The position numbers and the translations under genes were made by a program. Shown one piece after another: positions 29,671-41,689 of a stretch of 64,000 nucleotides of DNA. This DNA comes from Phyllostachys edulis (Eukaryota > Streptophyta > Magnoliopsida > Poales > Poaceae): NCBI GenBank assembly GCA_036346405.1, contig CM070568.1:1866221-1930220 (forward strand), in the 5' to 3' direction. The notes beneath the pieces were generated by a model. It did no database searches. It saw only the letters and a list, made by a program, of their open reading frames with translations, and was not told the DNA's origin. How positions within the stretch are numbered: the stretch's first letter is position 1; each line of letters starts with the position of its first letter.

Positions 29671-31246
29671 TGTTGGAAATATGCCCTAGAGGCAATCATA
29701 GAGATGATTATATTTCATTATGTTCATGACATTGGATAATGTGTTATCTTATTCCTAGAATAATATTGTTAATATTTATTATCAAGTATGGGACTTGGTT
29801 GTGAAACTCTATATTTCTGCGATAATTATTCTTACACGATCCCTGGTCGTAAACATATGAGGACACATATGAATAGACTAGCATATGTATTGGTTGATGA
29901 CTATGTTTCACGAGTCATAGATATGGAGATATCAAACCGATAATATGGACACATGTTAGAGAACATGATGTTGGATAAGACCCACCTTGAGACACTATTG
30001 AGATTGTTATGAATCTATGTGTCGTTAGTTGGTCTCAAGCAATGATGATGTATAATCCTTAGACACGAGATCGGCATGGTTTCCTACATGTGTAAGAGCA
30101 CTCTTAGGGGTTGCCAAACGCTACACAAATGAATCGGGTAGTTATAAAGGTAGCTTTGGGTATGCTCTGAAACATGGAGAGGAATGTGACTAGTCGGATA
30201 TGAGATTTGCCCCTCCTAACATAACAGGAGAGATGTCTCTGGGCCCCTCGTTGTGATCGGATAAAGAAAGTGCATGGCCATGCCACTAGTAGTCGAAGTG
30301 TTCGACCACGTGAAGTTATCGACACTCGATCGAGAAAGCATTGAGCATCCATGGATGACCTGACATCTCACAGAGTTCAACGGATATCGTGAGGCAAAGG
30401 AGAATACATGAGTAGGTAAGCTTAGTTCGACCGACTACTGATTTGGTCGTATGGAGATACAAGCAAGTCGTAGACTAGTCGAGCGTAATCACGAGTGGTG
30501 AAACCAAGTCATAAGGAGTTACGAGTTGGTGCGTGATCAAATCTGAACCGGTCGTATAAAGATATGACCTAGTCGTAAGTGATAAGGACCTAGTCGTAGA
30601 TCATATTGCATTAAGGTTCGTCCGATGTAATTTGTGTGTATTAGGAATCGATATGCTCTGCTAGGAGCCGCTTCGACTTGTGGTCGAAAGCGGTTTCCGA
30701 CTCACAACCGAACTACACATGAACCTCTGGTCACACACTTAACAGGTTGGAACAAACCGATCGAATCTGATTAAAACGCGTGTTGGATAGGATCCATCAC
30801 GAGCACTATATAAGGAGGTGCATGAGGTCGTTGGGAGGATGTGTGAAACACCACCGAAACCCTAGCCGCCATCTTCCGAGAGCTCCACCGTGCGACTTGG
30901 TGCCGCACACGGCGTTCGATTGTTCCTTCCTGGGCGTGTGGATACCGTGAGAGGCGCTACTACGATTGTTGCGCTTGAGGGCGATCCGCGATCTTGACAA
31001 GGAAGCTGCAGACGCGTTCTTTGGAGGAGACGATCGACTCGACCACTACATCGACTTCTTTGGGCGTTGGACGATCGATTCGACCACTACATCGAGCGCT
31101 CTTCGTTGGATCGGTGCTCCAACCCTTCTTCCGCCGATTTGCGCGTCTGGTGGTAACGATCTATGATCATCTACTTGCATGGCTTCCTGGTTTGCGTGGT
31201 AGAAATTTTTGTTTGTAGCTATCGTAGCCTACCCGTGATCCAACAC
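29671..31246 (+). mobile_element. RIRE1/BARE-1-like solo LTR, 1.6 kb
   Basis: Begins TGTTGGAAATATGCCCTAG, the hallmark start of BARE-1/Angela/RIRE1 LTRs of grasses, and ends CGTGATCCAACA. Perfect 5-bp duplication CCAAG at 29666-29670 and 31247-31251. No internal domain is present, so it is a product of LTR-LTR recombination. It splits the copia RT reading frame between NGTW and EITERP. Confidence 0.92.
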
Positions 31247-31251
31247 CAAGT

Positions 31252-33719
31252 CCCGTTAGCCATGATAGAATCTATCTCGCTATGGACTATCTCTTTCCAA
31301 TACTCAGCATCAGGTAATACATAAGCCTCTGAAAGAGTGTTTGGCACATCATCCATAAGGTATACAATAAAGTCTTCATTAAAGGTTTTCTCAACCCTTT
31401 GCTGCTTGCTCTTGCGAGGAGCCTCTTCGACTAAATGGTTATCTTCCTCAGGAATTTCATAGATTGGTGGTATATCACATATTGGTTCAGATATAGTGGT
31501 AGATTCAAAATTACTATTATTCATAGTTTGATTATCCTCAGCTTGAGAAGTACTACCTACAGTTCTCATAGGATAAATATCTTCAAAAAATAAAGCATCT
31601 CTGGACTCTATTATTGTGTTAACAATAATCTCAGGAGTTTATGATTTTATTACTAAAAATCTATAGGCCGTGCTGTTATGAGCATATCTCAGTAAGACAG
31701 AATCGACTATTTTAGGTCCAAGCTTTCTCTTTTTCTGCAATGGTATGTTGACCTTTGCCAAACACCCCCAAGTTAGCAAAAAACTAACATTGTGTTTTCT
31801 CCCCCCTTCCATCCCTCATACGGAGTAATCTCACACCTTTTAGTGATTACTCTGTTTAGGACGAAAGTTGTTGTCAGAATAGCTTCCCCCCCCCACATCT
31901 TAGGCACACCGACACTCTCCAACATAGCATTCACCAAGCCTATTAGTATCCGGTTTTTCCTCTTAGTCACCCCGTTTGATTGGGATAAGTATGGTGGTGT
32001 AACTTCATGGACTATTCCATGTTCAGAACAGAATTAGGATAATTCATGAGAGACATACTCTCCTCCACAATTAGACCTTAGTCTTTTAATTTTTTTCTTG
32101 TTGGTTCTCAACCTCGGCCTTATAAATTTTAAATTAATTTAAAGCTTCATCTTTTGTTTTTAGTAGATACACATAACAATATCGTGATGCATCATCAATA
32201 AGAGTTGGACAAAATCTTTTGCCTCCTTTGGTCAACAAACCATTCATCTCACACAAGTCTAAATGGACAAGATCTAAAGGTGCCAAGTTCTTTTTCTCTT
32301 GTAACCCCTTAAAGGGTTTTTGAGGTTGTTTTGCTTGCACAGAAGTTTGACACTTTGATCCTTTGACAATTTCACATTTTGGAATTAAATATAATCTGGA
32401 TATTCGAGTAATACTATCAAAACCAATATGACAGAAACGAGAATGCCATATATTGGCCTCTCATTTATTTAAACCAGTTGCAACATTCATATTATAATAA
32501 TACTCTAAAGTACTTATGCGGAACAAGCCTCCGCTTGCATAGCCTTTACCAACAAAATTACCAAACTTAGACAATACAACTTTATTTGACTCAAATACTA
32601 CCTTATAACCATCCCTACATAGGAGAGAACCACTAACGAGGTTCTTGTTTATTGTTGGGGCATGATGCACGTTCTTCAAGTGGACAATCTTTCCTGAAGT
32701 AAGCCTCAGATTCACCGTGCGAACACCAAGAACAAAAGCATGCGACTCACTCCCCATTAGGACGGAGGAAGCCTCGGCTGCCTGATAAGAAGAAAACAAG
32801 AAAATATCAGAACATACGTTAACATTAGCTCCAGTAGCAACCCACCAATTAGTGGATTGACATGCTGAAAAAACAACAGGTGAATTATCATACCCTCCTG
32901 TTGAGCCATCGCCTATGATCATGTTGACAGCCTTTCTCTTTGGCTGTTCAGCATCCTTGCTCTTGCGAAAACGACAGTCTTTCGCCATATTACCGTTTTC
33001 CCCCCACACACAAAGCAGATGATGTTCCTTATATCCTTATTCTCAGTTTTCTTCTTAAAGCTAGTTGTCTTGCTTGATTTAAAGCCTTTTTTTTATCTTG
33101 CCATATCTTTTCTCTATGACATTTGCATTGATCTGACCGGTCATGCTTGGTGCATCTTTTGCTCTTGTCTTTTCTTCCACATCAAGAGCAGCAATGAGAT
33201 CCTCAATAGATATCTCTTCCCTCTTGTGCTTTAAGCTAGTGGAAAATCCCACCATGAAACAAGAAGTTTGGCGACAATGTCCACAAGCACAAACTTAGGA
33301 GGTAGAATGCAACCCAAATGTGCAATCTCTCCGACCAGTAGCTGAAGCTCATGAGCCTGTCCAACTATCGACTTAGCATATTCCATGTTGTAGTCGTAGA
33401 ACTGCTTGCACATGTAGAGCCAACGGCCAGCCTCAGCTTCGACATATTTATGCTCTAGTGCATCCCACAACTCTATAGCGGACTTGAAGTCCATGTACAC
33501 ATCATAGAGCTGGTTGGGTAGTATAGTCAGTATGCATCCAAGAGCGGTATTGTTATCTGTGTCAAACCGCATGGTCTGTTTAATTGTAAATGGATACTGT
33601 GGTCAGATCACCCACCACAGCCCCAAAGATATGAGCCAAAATTTGACCCTTGTCTGCCATCTACGAAAGTTCTGACCAGAAAACCTCTCAGGTTTCATAG
33701 TATCAGAAGCACCAGCCAT
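31252..33719 (-). pseudogene. Copia gag-protease-integrase remnant
   Basis: The minus-strand Gag start at 33719 reads MAGASDTMKPERFSGQNFRR and RRWQTRVKFWLISLGLW. Then come LWDALEHKYVEAEAGRWLYM, a knuckle-like CWGENGNMAKDC-type motif (33009), a protease region with WWVATGANVNVCSD (catalytic DTGA altered to ATGA), GAG-pre-integrase, LVHLDLCEM and DDASRYCYVYLLK of integrase, and QKRKNRILIGLVNAML. The frame changes at least five times and the protease Asp is lost, so no product is expected. Confidence 0.87.
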
Positions 33720-33758
33720 TGCTGAATCACAAAAATGTCCACAATAAGGTTTTTGGAT

Positions 33759-34579
33759 TGTTGGAAATGTGGACAATATTTTAATTCCAGGTTTAATTAT
33801 GAGGCAAAGATCACATAAATTTGGAGATGTATATAGTGATACTAACAGCAGGCAACACATTGCAATTCTTAATATACACAACAATAGGATTATAACAGAG
33901 TATTCTGGTCGTACGACCAACTTACAATAGGGCTCGATGAAGAACAGGAAGCAGCGTAGATTTGAAGCAGAGTAGGTCGTAGATGATGCAGTGCAGCGAG
34001 TGGTCGTGCAGATGCGCTGCCCAGAAACCTTATTGCTGCCCTGTGCAGGTGAACTCTGCGACAATGGTTCAGAGATACCCGCTCACCCTCCTTCCCGGTG
34101 CATGCCGAGGAGAAGGGATTGCTTAGTTCGACAGCACAATCCTCCAGAACAAAAGGACAGAGAGGAAGAAGAAGGAAAATTGAGGTCAAATCATCAAACA
34201 TGGTCTAGACATCTCCAGATCCATTTTAAGGTCGAGACAAATACTCTCTAGTAACTATCATAATAAGCCACTAAAAAAATTCTAATTCAAAACCAATTAA
34301 TGGTCATTAAGCAGTGTTTATTGATCCTGATTATACACTGGTCTATAGCTTCGACCAGTGTATTATGACCACACTGGTCTATGGACCCGACCACTATTTT
34401 TCGACCACACTGGTCGATGGCTTCGACTACACTGGTCTATAGCTCCGACCACATTATTTCAACCACACTGGTCGATGCCTTCGACCACACTAGTCTATGG
34501 CTATATGAGACTAAACCATGCATGCTTTAGAATTTCAGGAATGAATGATCCTTTTACACATATTGGCCCAATTCTAACA
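33759..34579 (-). repeat. LTR (5' end in element orientation)
   Basis: Matches 26838-27656 over about 820 bp. The element's 5' leader and gag start lie immediately to its left on the minus strand. Confidence 0.92.
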
Positions 34580-34803
34580 TACAATATATTGACTTGTCCG
34601 TTAATCGTGTAAGCCTTAATTTCTGAAGTGAACAGGGCTAGCTGCCAATGATCGATCAGTCAAAAGTAGGTCGTGAATACTCTGCGTTTCCCCCCTTTTG
34701 TGAGTGGAATAAAGAGGTGAAGAATATTCGTTCATTCTTATGCGGTACTGTATTCTCTTACTTGCTATAACGCTACAAGCTCTGCTTCTGTAGTTATTAC
34801 ACA
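34580..34803. other. Remnant of WRKY downstream DNA; no gene
   Basis: Opens with TACAATATATTGAC, resembling the 65-bp minisatellite unit cut at 26837, then unique AT-rich DNA. Confidence 0.4.
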
Positions 34804-36965
34804 TGTTCTGATTCCTTGTTCCTAGCTGGTCTTCTCTCTTTATGGATAAGAACTAAAAATGTTGCGTATAGAGGGGTGGATAGGAGCACTACTCTTTTTC
34901 GAACCCCGTCAATGTTCAACTTCTTCTTCACCTCAGTAGCTATAGGAGCTACGAAAATCGAAAACACAAGCACAACGTAAGTCTTGCGTTGAACTCGACA
35001 AACCCTAGGTCCATGCCCTAAGGCCGGTCTGATCATCACTAAGGGACCGGTATGACCAGACCTAGGCCCTGGCACGACCGGTTTGACCACAAGCAGGGGC
35101 GGTCTGACTACTGGTGCCCTGTTCAGCCGCCCTCCAAGAACACAAAAGAACCTAACTTCTACCTCGGTGATCCAAATCCCCCGAAACTTCAATCATAGCT
35201 CAACAAGAAGGTTAGAAACCTATTCCAATCGACGACCAGGAAGATCAAAACCAAGGTTCCACAAATTTCTTTGATGAGTGCAAGAATACACGAATACCGA
35301 GGCAATTCAAACTTCGATCCAAAAGCTTGCTTGTGGGTGGATGATGGTCAATATGACACTAGATTAATTCTCACATGTCCTAGCAAGAAATATCACAGCA
35401 AAGGACCAAGAGAAAACCAAAGGAATAAAAAAAATCCCAAAAGTCATCAAAAAGTGAGCAAGAACAAGCGAGAACTCATCTTGGAGGAAATCTTACTTGA
35501 ATTGATTGGGATGATTGTTGGTCTACAGTCACTCTATCATAGAGGACAAAAGCTCAATACTTAAGCACTCAATCAATCCATCTCTCACAAACTCTAGCCT
35601 CCTCCACTCCACTTTCTCAAAATCACAAATTAGGGTTTACACTTGGAATGCATGAGAGGGAAAATCTTGCACAACTCCCTTTTATAGTAGAGTCTAGGAT
35701 TAGAGACAAAACCCTAACGGACACTCGTTAAGCCCACACATAAACGGGTCTACACTCACGCACGTTTCTCAAAGCGAATGATGAACCGGGTCTTCTTGCA
35801 TTCATCTCTTCGTGAACTCCGTTTTGTCTTGACCTAAACCACCTCTCCTTGCGTCGTCTTGTGCCGCGGCTTCACCAAAGGTCACCAACCTGATATTTTG
35901 GTGAAGATACCAAAATACCCCTTTTCGATCATTCTCCAAAGTTCGAGTTCGATCATCACGAAGCAAGCCCATGCTTTGCCACGTGTAGGTTGATCAGTGA
36001 CTCTTTGTAAGATCGAGGAGGCCGACTAGAAGGAGTTAAATAGGTGGTTTTAAAAATCTTTTTGGTTAAAACCGAGTTCTATATGGAATTGTAAATCAAT
36101 TCGGTTTTGCTCAATTAAAACCTATATCACTAGTCTTGACTAAGTACACCAACAATATAAGTCTATTGATAATGATAGCAAACATATAAAGACATGTAAG
36201 CAATTTAATTCTAGGAATGTAAATTTCACAAAATAAAACACAAGAGAACAAACCACGAGGACACAATGATATTTTACCGTGGTATTTGGAGACTTGCCGG
36301 TCTCCCCTAATCCACGTTGAGGTAAGCCCAACCACGTTGGACCGGCTCCACAACTTGAGCCAACACCTCTGAGGTAAGTCCAACCACTTGGACTAGTTCA
36401 CTACTCGAACCAACACCTCGATCCACTCAGGGTTGCTCTTCCTCCACTCCGGTGATGGCGAGCACCAAACCACTCACAACCGCTCGGGTCTTCTCACAAC
36501 CTTCTTTGAGAATATCATTGGCGTAACTCCTCTAAGCCGTCTAGGTGTCGGCAAACACCAAGAGTAACAAGTCGGAGACGCTCACTTGAACGAATCAAGT
36601 GTCTAAGCTCAATGGATACACAATCCACTATCTAATGCAATACATGCACTTAGGGTTTGCTCTCTAAGCCCACTAAGTGCAACATATGCACATAAGAGAT
36701 GAGAGCGCTTGCTCTTTGCTCAAGGAAATGAATAACACCAGCAACAACTCACCCACAACCAGCCATAAGGGGTATTAATACCCACACAAGGAAAACTAGC
36801 CATTGGAGAGAATCTGCTGAAAAAATAGGGAACCCCGGTCTGACCGCCAACCAATGGCCGATCAGACCGTCCCTGCTCCAACGGCTATAAAACTAGCCGT
36901 TGGACACACATCCGGTCTGACCACCAACCAATGGCCGGTCAAACCGGTTAGACCGCCAGAGGGGC
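34804..36965 (-). other. Unclassified retroelement-like stretch
   Basis: Contains repeated GGTCTGACC/GGCCGGTCAAACC motifs, a minus-strand TATA-like CTATAAAAGGGAG (about 35676-35688), and text typical of grass LTRs, such as ATTTTACCGTGGTATTTGG (36272-36290). A TGTTGG/CCAACA end is possible at 36154. No target duplication, paired LTR or coding domain was found, so it may be an LTR fragment of a large non-autonomous element. Confidence 0.35.
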
Positions 36966-37438
36966 CACTACTACATAAAGGGTCATCACAGACGGTTTTC
37001 AGACCGTCTGTGAAAAAAGCTATTACAGATGGTTCTGAATAAGAACCGTCTGTGATAGTTTTTCTACTTCAAAAAAATTCATTTTCACAAAATTGCTTAG
37101 GTTTTTTTATTAAAAAAATGTTCACGGTAGAACTGTCCGAATCATCCGACGCTATCACCCAGATCTACAAGCCAAATGCCACGGAATTAGTGACGGCAAG
37201 AAAAAAGAAGAGCGAAATCGCACCTATAATCCGCAACCACAGCGAGAAATAAAGACACATGCCTAGACCTAAACCCCGCCAACTTCGAAAACCAAGCAAA
37301 ATTGAGGGGAAAAAGAGCGCCAAATTGAGGAGCACAACACTACACCGAGACCCGAGAGGTCTCCGGTTGGGTCTCGTAAGGGAGGAAGCGGAGAGAGAGA
37401 GAGAGGGGGAGGATGGCTGAGGCGAGTAGGTGACGAAC

Positions 37439-37552
37439 CTTGATGTTGTGGTCTCCGCCGCCGGTGGCGAGGAGGCGGGAGGCGGGGTGGAAGTCGAGGG
37501 TGAGCACTAGCTGCAAGTTGTGCCAGTTGATCTCCACCGTGCAGCCCCGCAT
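37439..37552 (-). pseudogene. Captured first exon of a FAS2-like (CAF-1 p60) gene
   Basis: A minus-strand ATG at 37552 opens 38 codons, containing TVEINWHNLQLVLTLDFHPA and LLATGGGDHNIK, ended by the donor AAG|GTTCGT. This is the N-terminal first WD40 blade of the chromatin assembly factor 1 subunit FAS2, which helps load H3-H4 behind replication forks. The coding part is open and the donor is retained, but no further exons follow inside the CACTA element. Upstream, the GC-rich leader and a TATAATATATAAGGAC motif (37671-37686) may come with it. HIRA-type WD40 proteins are a less likely source. Infer transduplication by the transposon. Confidence 0.7.
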
Positions 37553-38004
37553 GTCTATTCTTCTTCTTCTTCCCCGCTCGCTCCTCATGACGAGCTCCAC
37601 CTCCGCCAAGCTGAGCAGCCACCGCAGCACGTAGGAGCCTTGCCCCAGCGCGTCCCGTCTCGACTCGGCTATAATATATAAGGACAGTGCAAAAATATTT
37701 TGCCTCCCGCACACGTGTTCAAATTTTTTCGAACTCCCACTCTGCGAATCACAGACAGTTTCATACAAAAACCGTCTGTGATAACATATCATAGACAGTT
37801 CATATCACTAACCGTCTATGATACTTCATAGACAGTTTTTGATACGAACCATCTGTGATAAGTATCTCATCACAGACGGTTTGTATTAAAAACCGTCCGT
37901 GACTCTGTAATTTTACTATGGCTTGGAATTTTTCTAACTCTCTGATTTTGCCATGGAAGCCAATCCTCTACCACGCCCCTACCGTGGCAGCCAAGGCCTA
38001 CCGC

Positions 38005-38115
38005 GGCAGAGGATTGGGTGCCACGGCAAGGGCGCAGCAGAGGATTGTGTGCAACGGCAGAGGCGCGGCAGAGGATTGGCTGCCATGGCAGGGGCGCGGC
38101 AGAGGATTGTGTATG
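38005..38115. repeat. 31-bp minisatellite in the CACTA element
   Basis: About 3.5 units of GGCAGAGGATTG followed by a variable TGCCACGGCA-type half. Related GC-rich half-units precede it from about 37950. Confidence 0.7.
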
Positions 38116-38739
38116 CATGCATGGATGTATATGCATGTGGATTGGATGAGTCACCATCAGGAGAAGCGAGGGAGAGGGACCATGCGTGCATGAGTCACGA
38201 TGCATCATGCAAGATTGACGCAGTGGCGGAGCCGTGATCAAAATTTAGGGTGCGCTATTGGGACTTGCTCATCTGCTTGCGGTTTGCTGAATACCGAGTT
38301 ACTGGCCAACATTAGTATGTCTAAGCGCAACTGGATTGGAAAGTGCTAGGGTACACCATGAGCCTACCATCGGCAGAGGGCTGCCACTAACCTGCTGCGA
38401 GTTGTCTGAAAAAGAAAAACTAGTAACTGTTTACCACTAGCTGCCAAGTTTCTTGAACCACCCTCCTACGATAGCAGAGTAGCAGCCGTTGTGGGCTATG
38501 GGCCAATGGCCGAGCAATTCTGGGTTTGCTGGGTAAATTGGAGAGGGGAGAGGGAGAGACTGATGAAAGACAAGGCGTGGGTGGGTATAATATATAAGAA
38601 CAGCGCCAAAACATTTCGTCTTCCGTGCAAGCGTACAAAAATTTCCGCGAATCATAGATGGTTTCAAACAAAAACTGTCTGTGATGAGCTAGTATCACAG
38701 ACGGTTCATATTAAAAACCGCCTATGATAAATATCTCCC

Positions 38740-39035
38740 GATTTTACCTTACTCTGTGACTTGAAATGCTTAACTCTCTGATTTTACAATGGCACTGATT
38801 TCAAGGCATGGTAAAATCAGAGTGTTAGTGATTTCAAGTTATGTTAAAATCAGAGAGTTAGGCATTTCAAACCATGGTAAAATCAGAGAGTTTGGCATTT
38901 CAAGTCACGGAGTAAGGTAAAATCAGAGTGTTAGTGATTTCAAGTTATGTTAAAATCAGAGAGTTAGGCATTTCAAACCATGGTAAAATCAGAGAGTTTG
39001 GCATTTCAAGTCACGGAGTAAGGTAAAATCAGAGA
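38740..39035. repeat. Tandem array of the right CACTA element
   Basis: Units of the type GGTAAAATCAGAGAGTT-GGCATTTCAA, inverted relative to 16735-17060. A block of about 107 bp (ending GGAGTAAGGTAAAATC) is itself duplicated at 38802-39020. Confidence 0.8.
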
Positions 39036-39338
39036 TACTTATCACAAACGGTTTTTAATACAAACCGTTTGTGATGAGGATAGGAAGTCACTGACGGTTC
39101 GTGTTGAAAACCGTCTGTGAAGTATCACAGACGGTTCTTGTTCAGAACCATCTGTGATACTTCACAGACGGTTTTCAACACGAACCGTCTGTGATATTAC
39201 TTCTTCACAGATGGTTTTTAGCGCAGCCAGTAACATAGACAATTGTAAACCAAAACCGTCTGTGATTGTATTTAATACAGACGGTTTTGGTCAACCGTCT
39301 GTGGTGAGGCGTCCAATATCTGCCTTTATGTAGTAGTG

Positions 39339-40129
39339 ATACGACTAGTCCATATATGATCGAACTGAACGACATGCTCATTTATTCTTCCTTTGCATCA
39401 CAATATCTGGTTGAACTCCAAGTGAGATAATATATCATCCATGGATTGTTCAATACTTACTCGATCAAGTGTCGGATAACTTCACGTGGTCAACTCTTCG
39501 GCCACTAGTGGCATGGCCATGTACTTTCTTTATCCGACCACATCGAGGGACCCAAAGATATCTCTCCTGTTATGTTAGGAGGAGCAAATCCCATATCCGA
39601 CCAGTCACATCCCTCCGCATGTTTCATAGCATACCTGAAAGCTACCTTTATAACTACCCAGTTACGGAGTAGCGTTTGGTAACCCCAAAGTGTACTATTA
39701 CATATGTTGAAAACTATATTGATATCAGGTCTAAGGATTATACATCATCATTGCTTGAGACCAACTGATGACACATAAAATCATAACAATCTCAATAGTG
39801 TCTCAAGGTGGATCAATCCAACACTATGTTCTCTAATATGTGTTCACATATTCATTCGATATCCCTATATCCATGACCGGTGAAACATAGTCATCAATCA
39901 ATACATGTGCTGATCGATAAGTAACTAGTGTTCCAACCAGTGACATCTGACCAGGGATCCACTTAGAACGACATCATATAAGTTAAAAAGTTTCACTAAC
40001 AAGTCACATACCTGTTAATCTTTATCACTGATAATTCATTCAAGAAACATAATAACATTTTTTCTATAACTCATAAACATAGACATGATACAATCATCTC
40101 TATAATTACCTCTAAGTATATCACCAACA
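39339..40129 (-). mobile_element. RIRE1-like LTR remnant, inverted copy of block B
   Basis: Minus-strand start TGTTGGTGATATACTTAG at 40129, ending at the CACTA junction at 39338. It is uninterrupted, so it serves as the empty site for the copia element at 7432-12520 and for the CACTA fragment at 12873-15788 in the left copy. Confidence 0.75.
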
Positions 40130-41665
40130 CATTCCAGCTGTCTCCAGCTGTCTGCTTATATTGCGTGCGTGCCTTCCGGCCAAACGAATGGTGCTACATC
40201 GGGTATACGCTTTGCCTGCCTTTTCTGCATCACCACGAGAGGGGAGGCAATCATTGTAGGTATTCCATTCCAGTCCATCACGATTATTTTTCTTTTTGAG
40301 AGCTCACAGCTGCGGTACAAACTACAAAGTGGGTCGGTCAGCATGGCTCCCTCCGCTCTCTTTAATTCGCCGTTTTGCACCTTTAGTACAGATATTTGAC
40401 CATTGCCTTTTTGTAATTATATATTAGCAAGAGTTATTGAAACGTCGATATGATATGGTACTACTTTTGATGACAAATCCCAATATTTCTATACGTATTA
40501 GTTAAGGTTTAAAAGTTTGGCTGACATTTTAGGAATATATCTATTTAAACAGAGGTGTAAATTTTTTTATTTTATAACCCAGCATCATCGTGAATAAGAA
40601 AAACAAACCCTTTGCAAACTAACGTTAGGGCATCATTTACTGGAGATTTGTGGAGGCTTATCTTATCCGATGTTAGGGCATCTTTGATTGGCGGCTGCAC
40701 TTTAGCCTTTCCGCTTTCTTTTGTTGTTGCCAAAACAAAAACTGAGAAGAGCAGTAGTAATCAAGAGGGTTTACTTTGACCAAGACCTTAACTAAAGTTG
40801 TTCTGTTCACATCCAATATCATCTAGCATGCATGGATGTACATGCATGTGGACTGGATGAGTCACTGGCGAGGACGTCAGCGCTGACTGGACCTTTGGTC
40901 CGCCACTGACCTGCAGCAGGTTTACCGCTAGCTGCCAGGTTTCTTGGTCGTCACGCGTACGATAGGAGAGTAGCAGGCGTTGTGGGCTATGGGCCAATGG
41001 CCGAGCAATTCTGGGTTTGCTGGGTAAATTGGGTCAGCCTAATGGGTTGCCAAAAGGCCCATTATTTTGGGCTGGAATAGTCGGGCCTAATTGGGCCAAC
41101 ACTTTCTAGGTTTAACATAACATTATCTGTTTTTTTTTCCTAGCACATTTCATGACGACTACAAAGTAGGAGCACTAAGGATTCGCAAAAAATTTAAAAA
41201 AAGGGTAAGTACGCAAATGAGAGTAGGAAGTATGAAAGCAACGAAATGTTGAAAATGCATTTGATAGTCACTAGCAGATACCTCCCCACAAAGATATAAT
41301 CACTTATTTTTCTTTAATTGCGCTAATCGGGTCTTGAAATCAAGATTTCTTGGTTCTGATACCATATTGAGTTGCATGCACCAATCAATCCACCCAAAAA
41401 ACTTAAATTGATGAGGAAAAGCGAGCAATTCATTTAAACTTCAGCAACATTTGTCCATCATTGCATTTCCCCCCCTTAAAAAACGAAAAACTCACATGTC
41501 ATCGGGAGAGCCGGATGAAACCCAAAGCTACACGGTACACTACTCAGGAGTCGAGTCGGTATATGAACGTACACAATCTCCTTTCCTTGAAAGAAAACAA
41601 AAAAAGGAGAGAAAAAACTCGTTTCCTTGAAAGAAAACAAAAAAAAGGAGAAAAAGAAAAACCGC
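40130..41665 (-). repeat. Right copy of the second inverted duplication (block B')
   Basis: Reverse complement of 6455-7424, with about 330 extra bases at 40390-40740 (containing two TTAGGGCATC motifs reminiscent of Tourist ends) and a replaced segment at about 41297-41440. In that segment minus-strand TGGTATCAGAACC resembles a copia primer-binding site left by another element. Near 41580-41660 the GTTTTCTTTCAAGGAAACGAG motif is duplicated. Confidence 0.75.
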
Positions 41666-41689
41666 AACACGTTGCTCATGTGCTGCTTT

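Larger units (their letters stand above)
26838..34579 (-). mobile_element. Copia retrotransposon, degenerate, minus strand
   Basis: LTRs at 26838-27656 and 33759-34579. Flanks are TACGA (26833-26837) and TACAA (34580-34584), a target duplication with one transition. Gag-pol is read right to left with many stops and frameshifts. A RIRE1-like solo LTR is nested in it at 29671-31246; without it the element is about 6.2 kb. It is inserted in the WRKY downstream minisatellite. Confidence 0.92.
36966..39338. mobile_element. Non-autonomous CACTA element carrying a FAS2-like exon
   Basis: Both termini read CACTACTACATAAAGG inward. ACAGACGGTT-type subterminal repeats fill 36985-37060, 37745-37905, 38640-38720 and 39040-39300. 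The flanks are GGC and ATA, so no target duplication remains; the ATA side is the RIRE1-like LTR, exactly as in the inverted element at 16380. Cargo: a FAS2-like first exon (37439-37552), a 31-bp minisatellite, and a block (38440-38540) homologous to DNA just outside the element at 40917-41030. No transposase. Confidence 0.85.

Noticed and set aside
34804..36154. Complete LTR with TG...CA ends
   Set aside because: Candidate flanks ACACA and ATATA do not match and no partner LTR was found, so only a retroelement-like stretch is reported.
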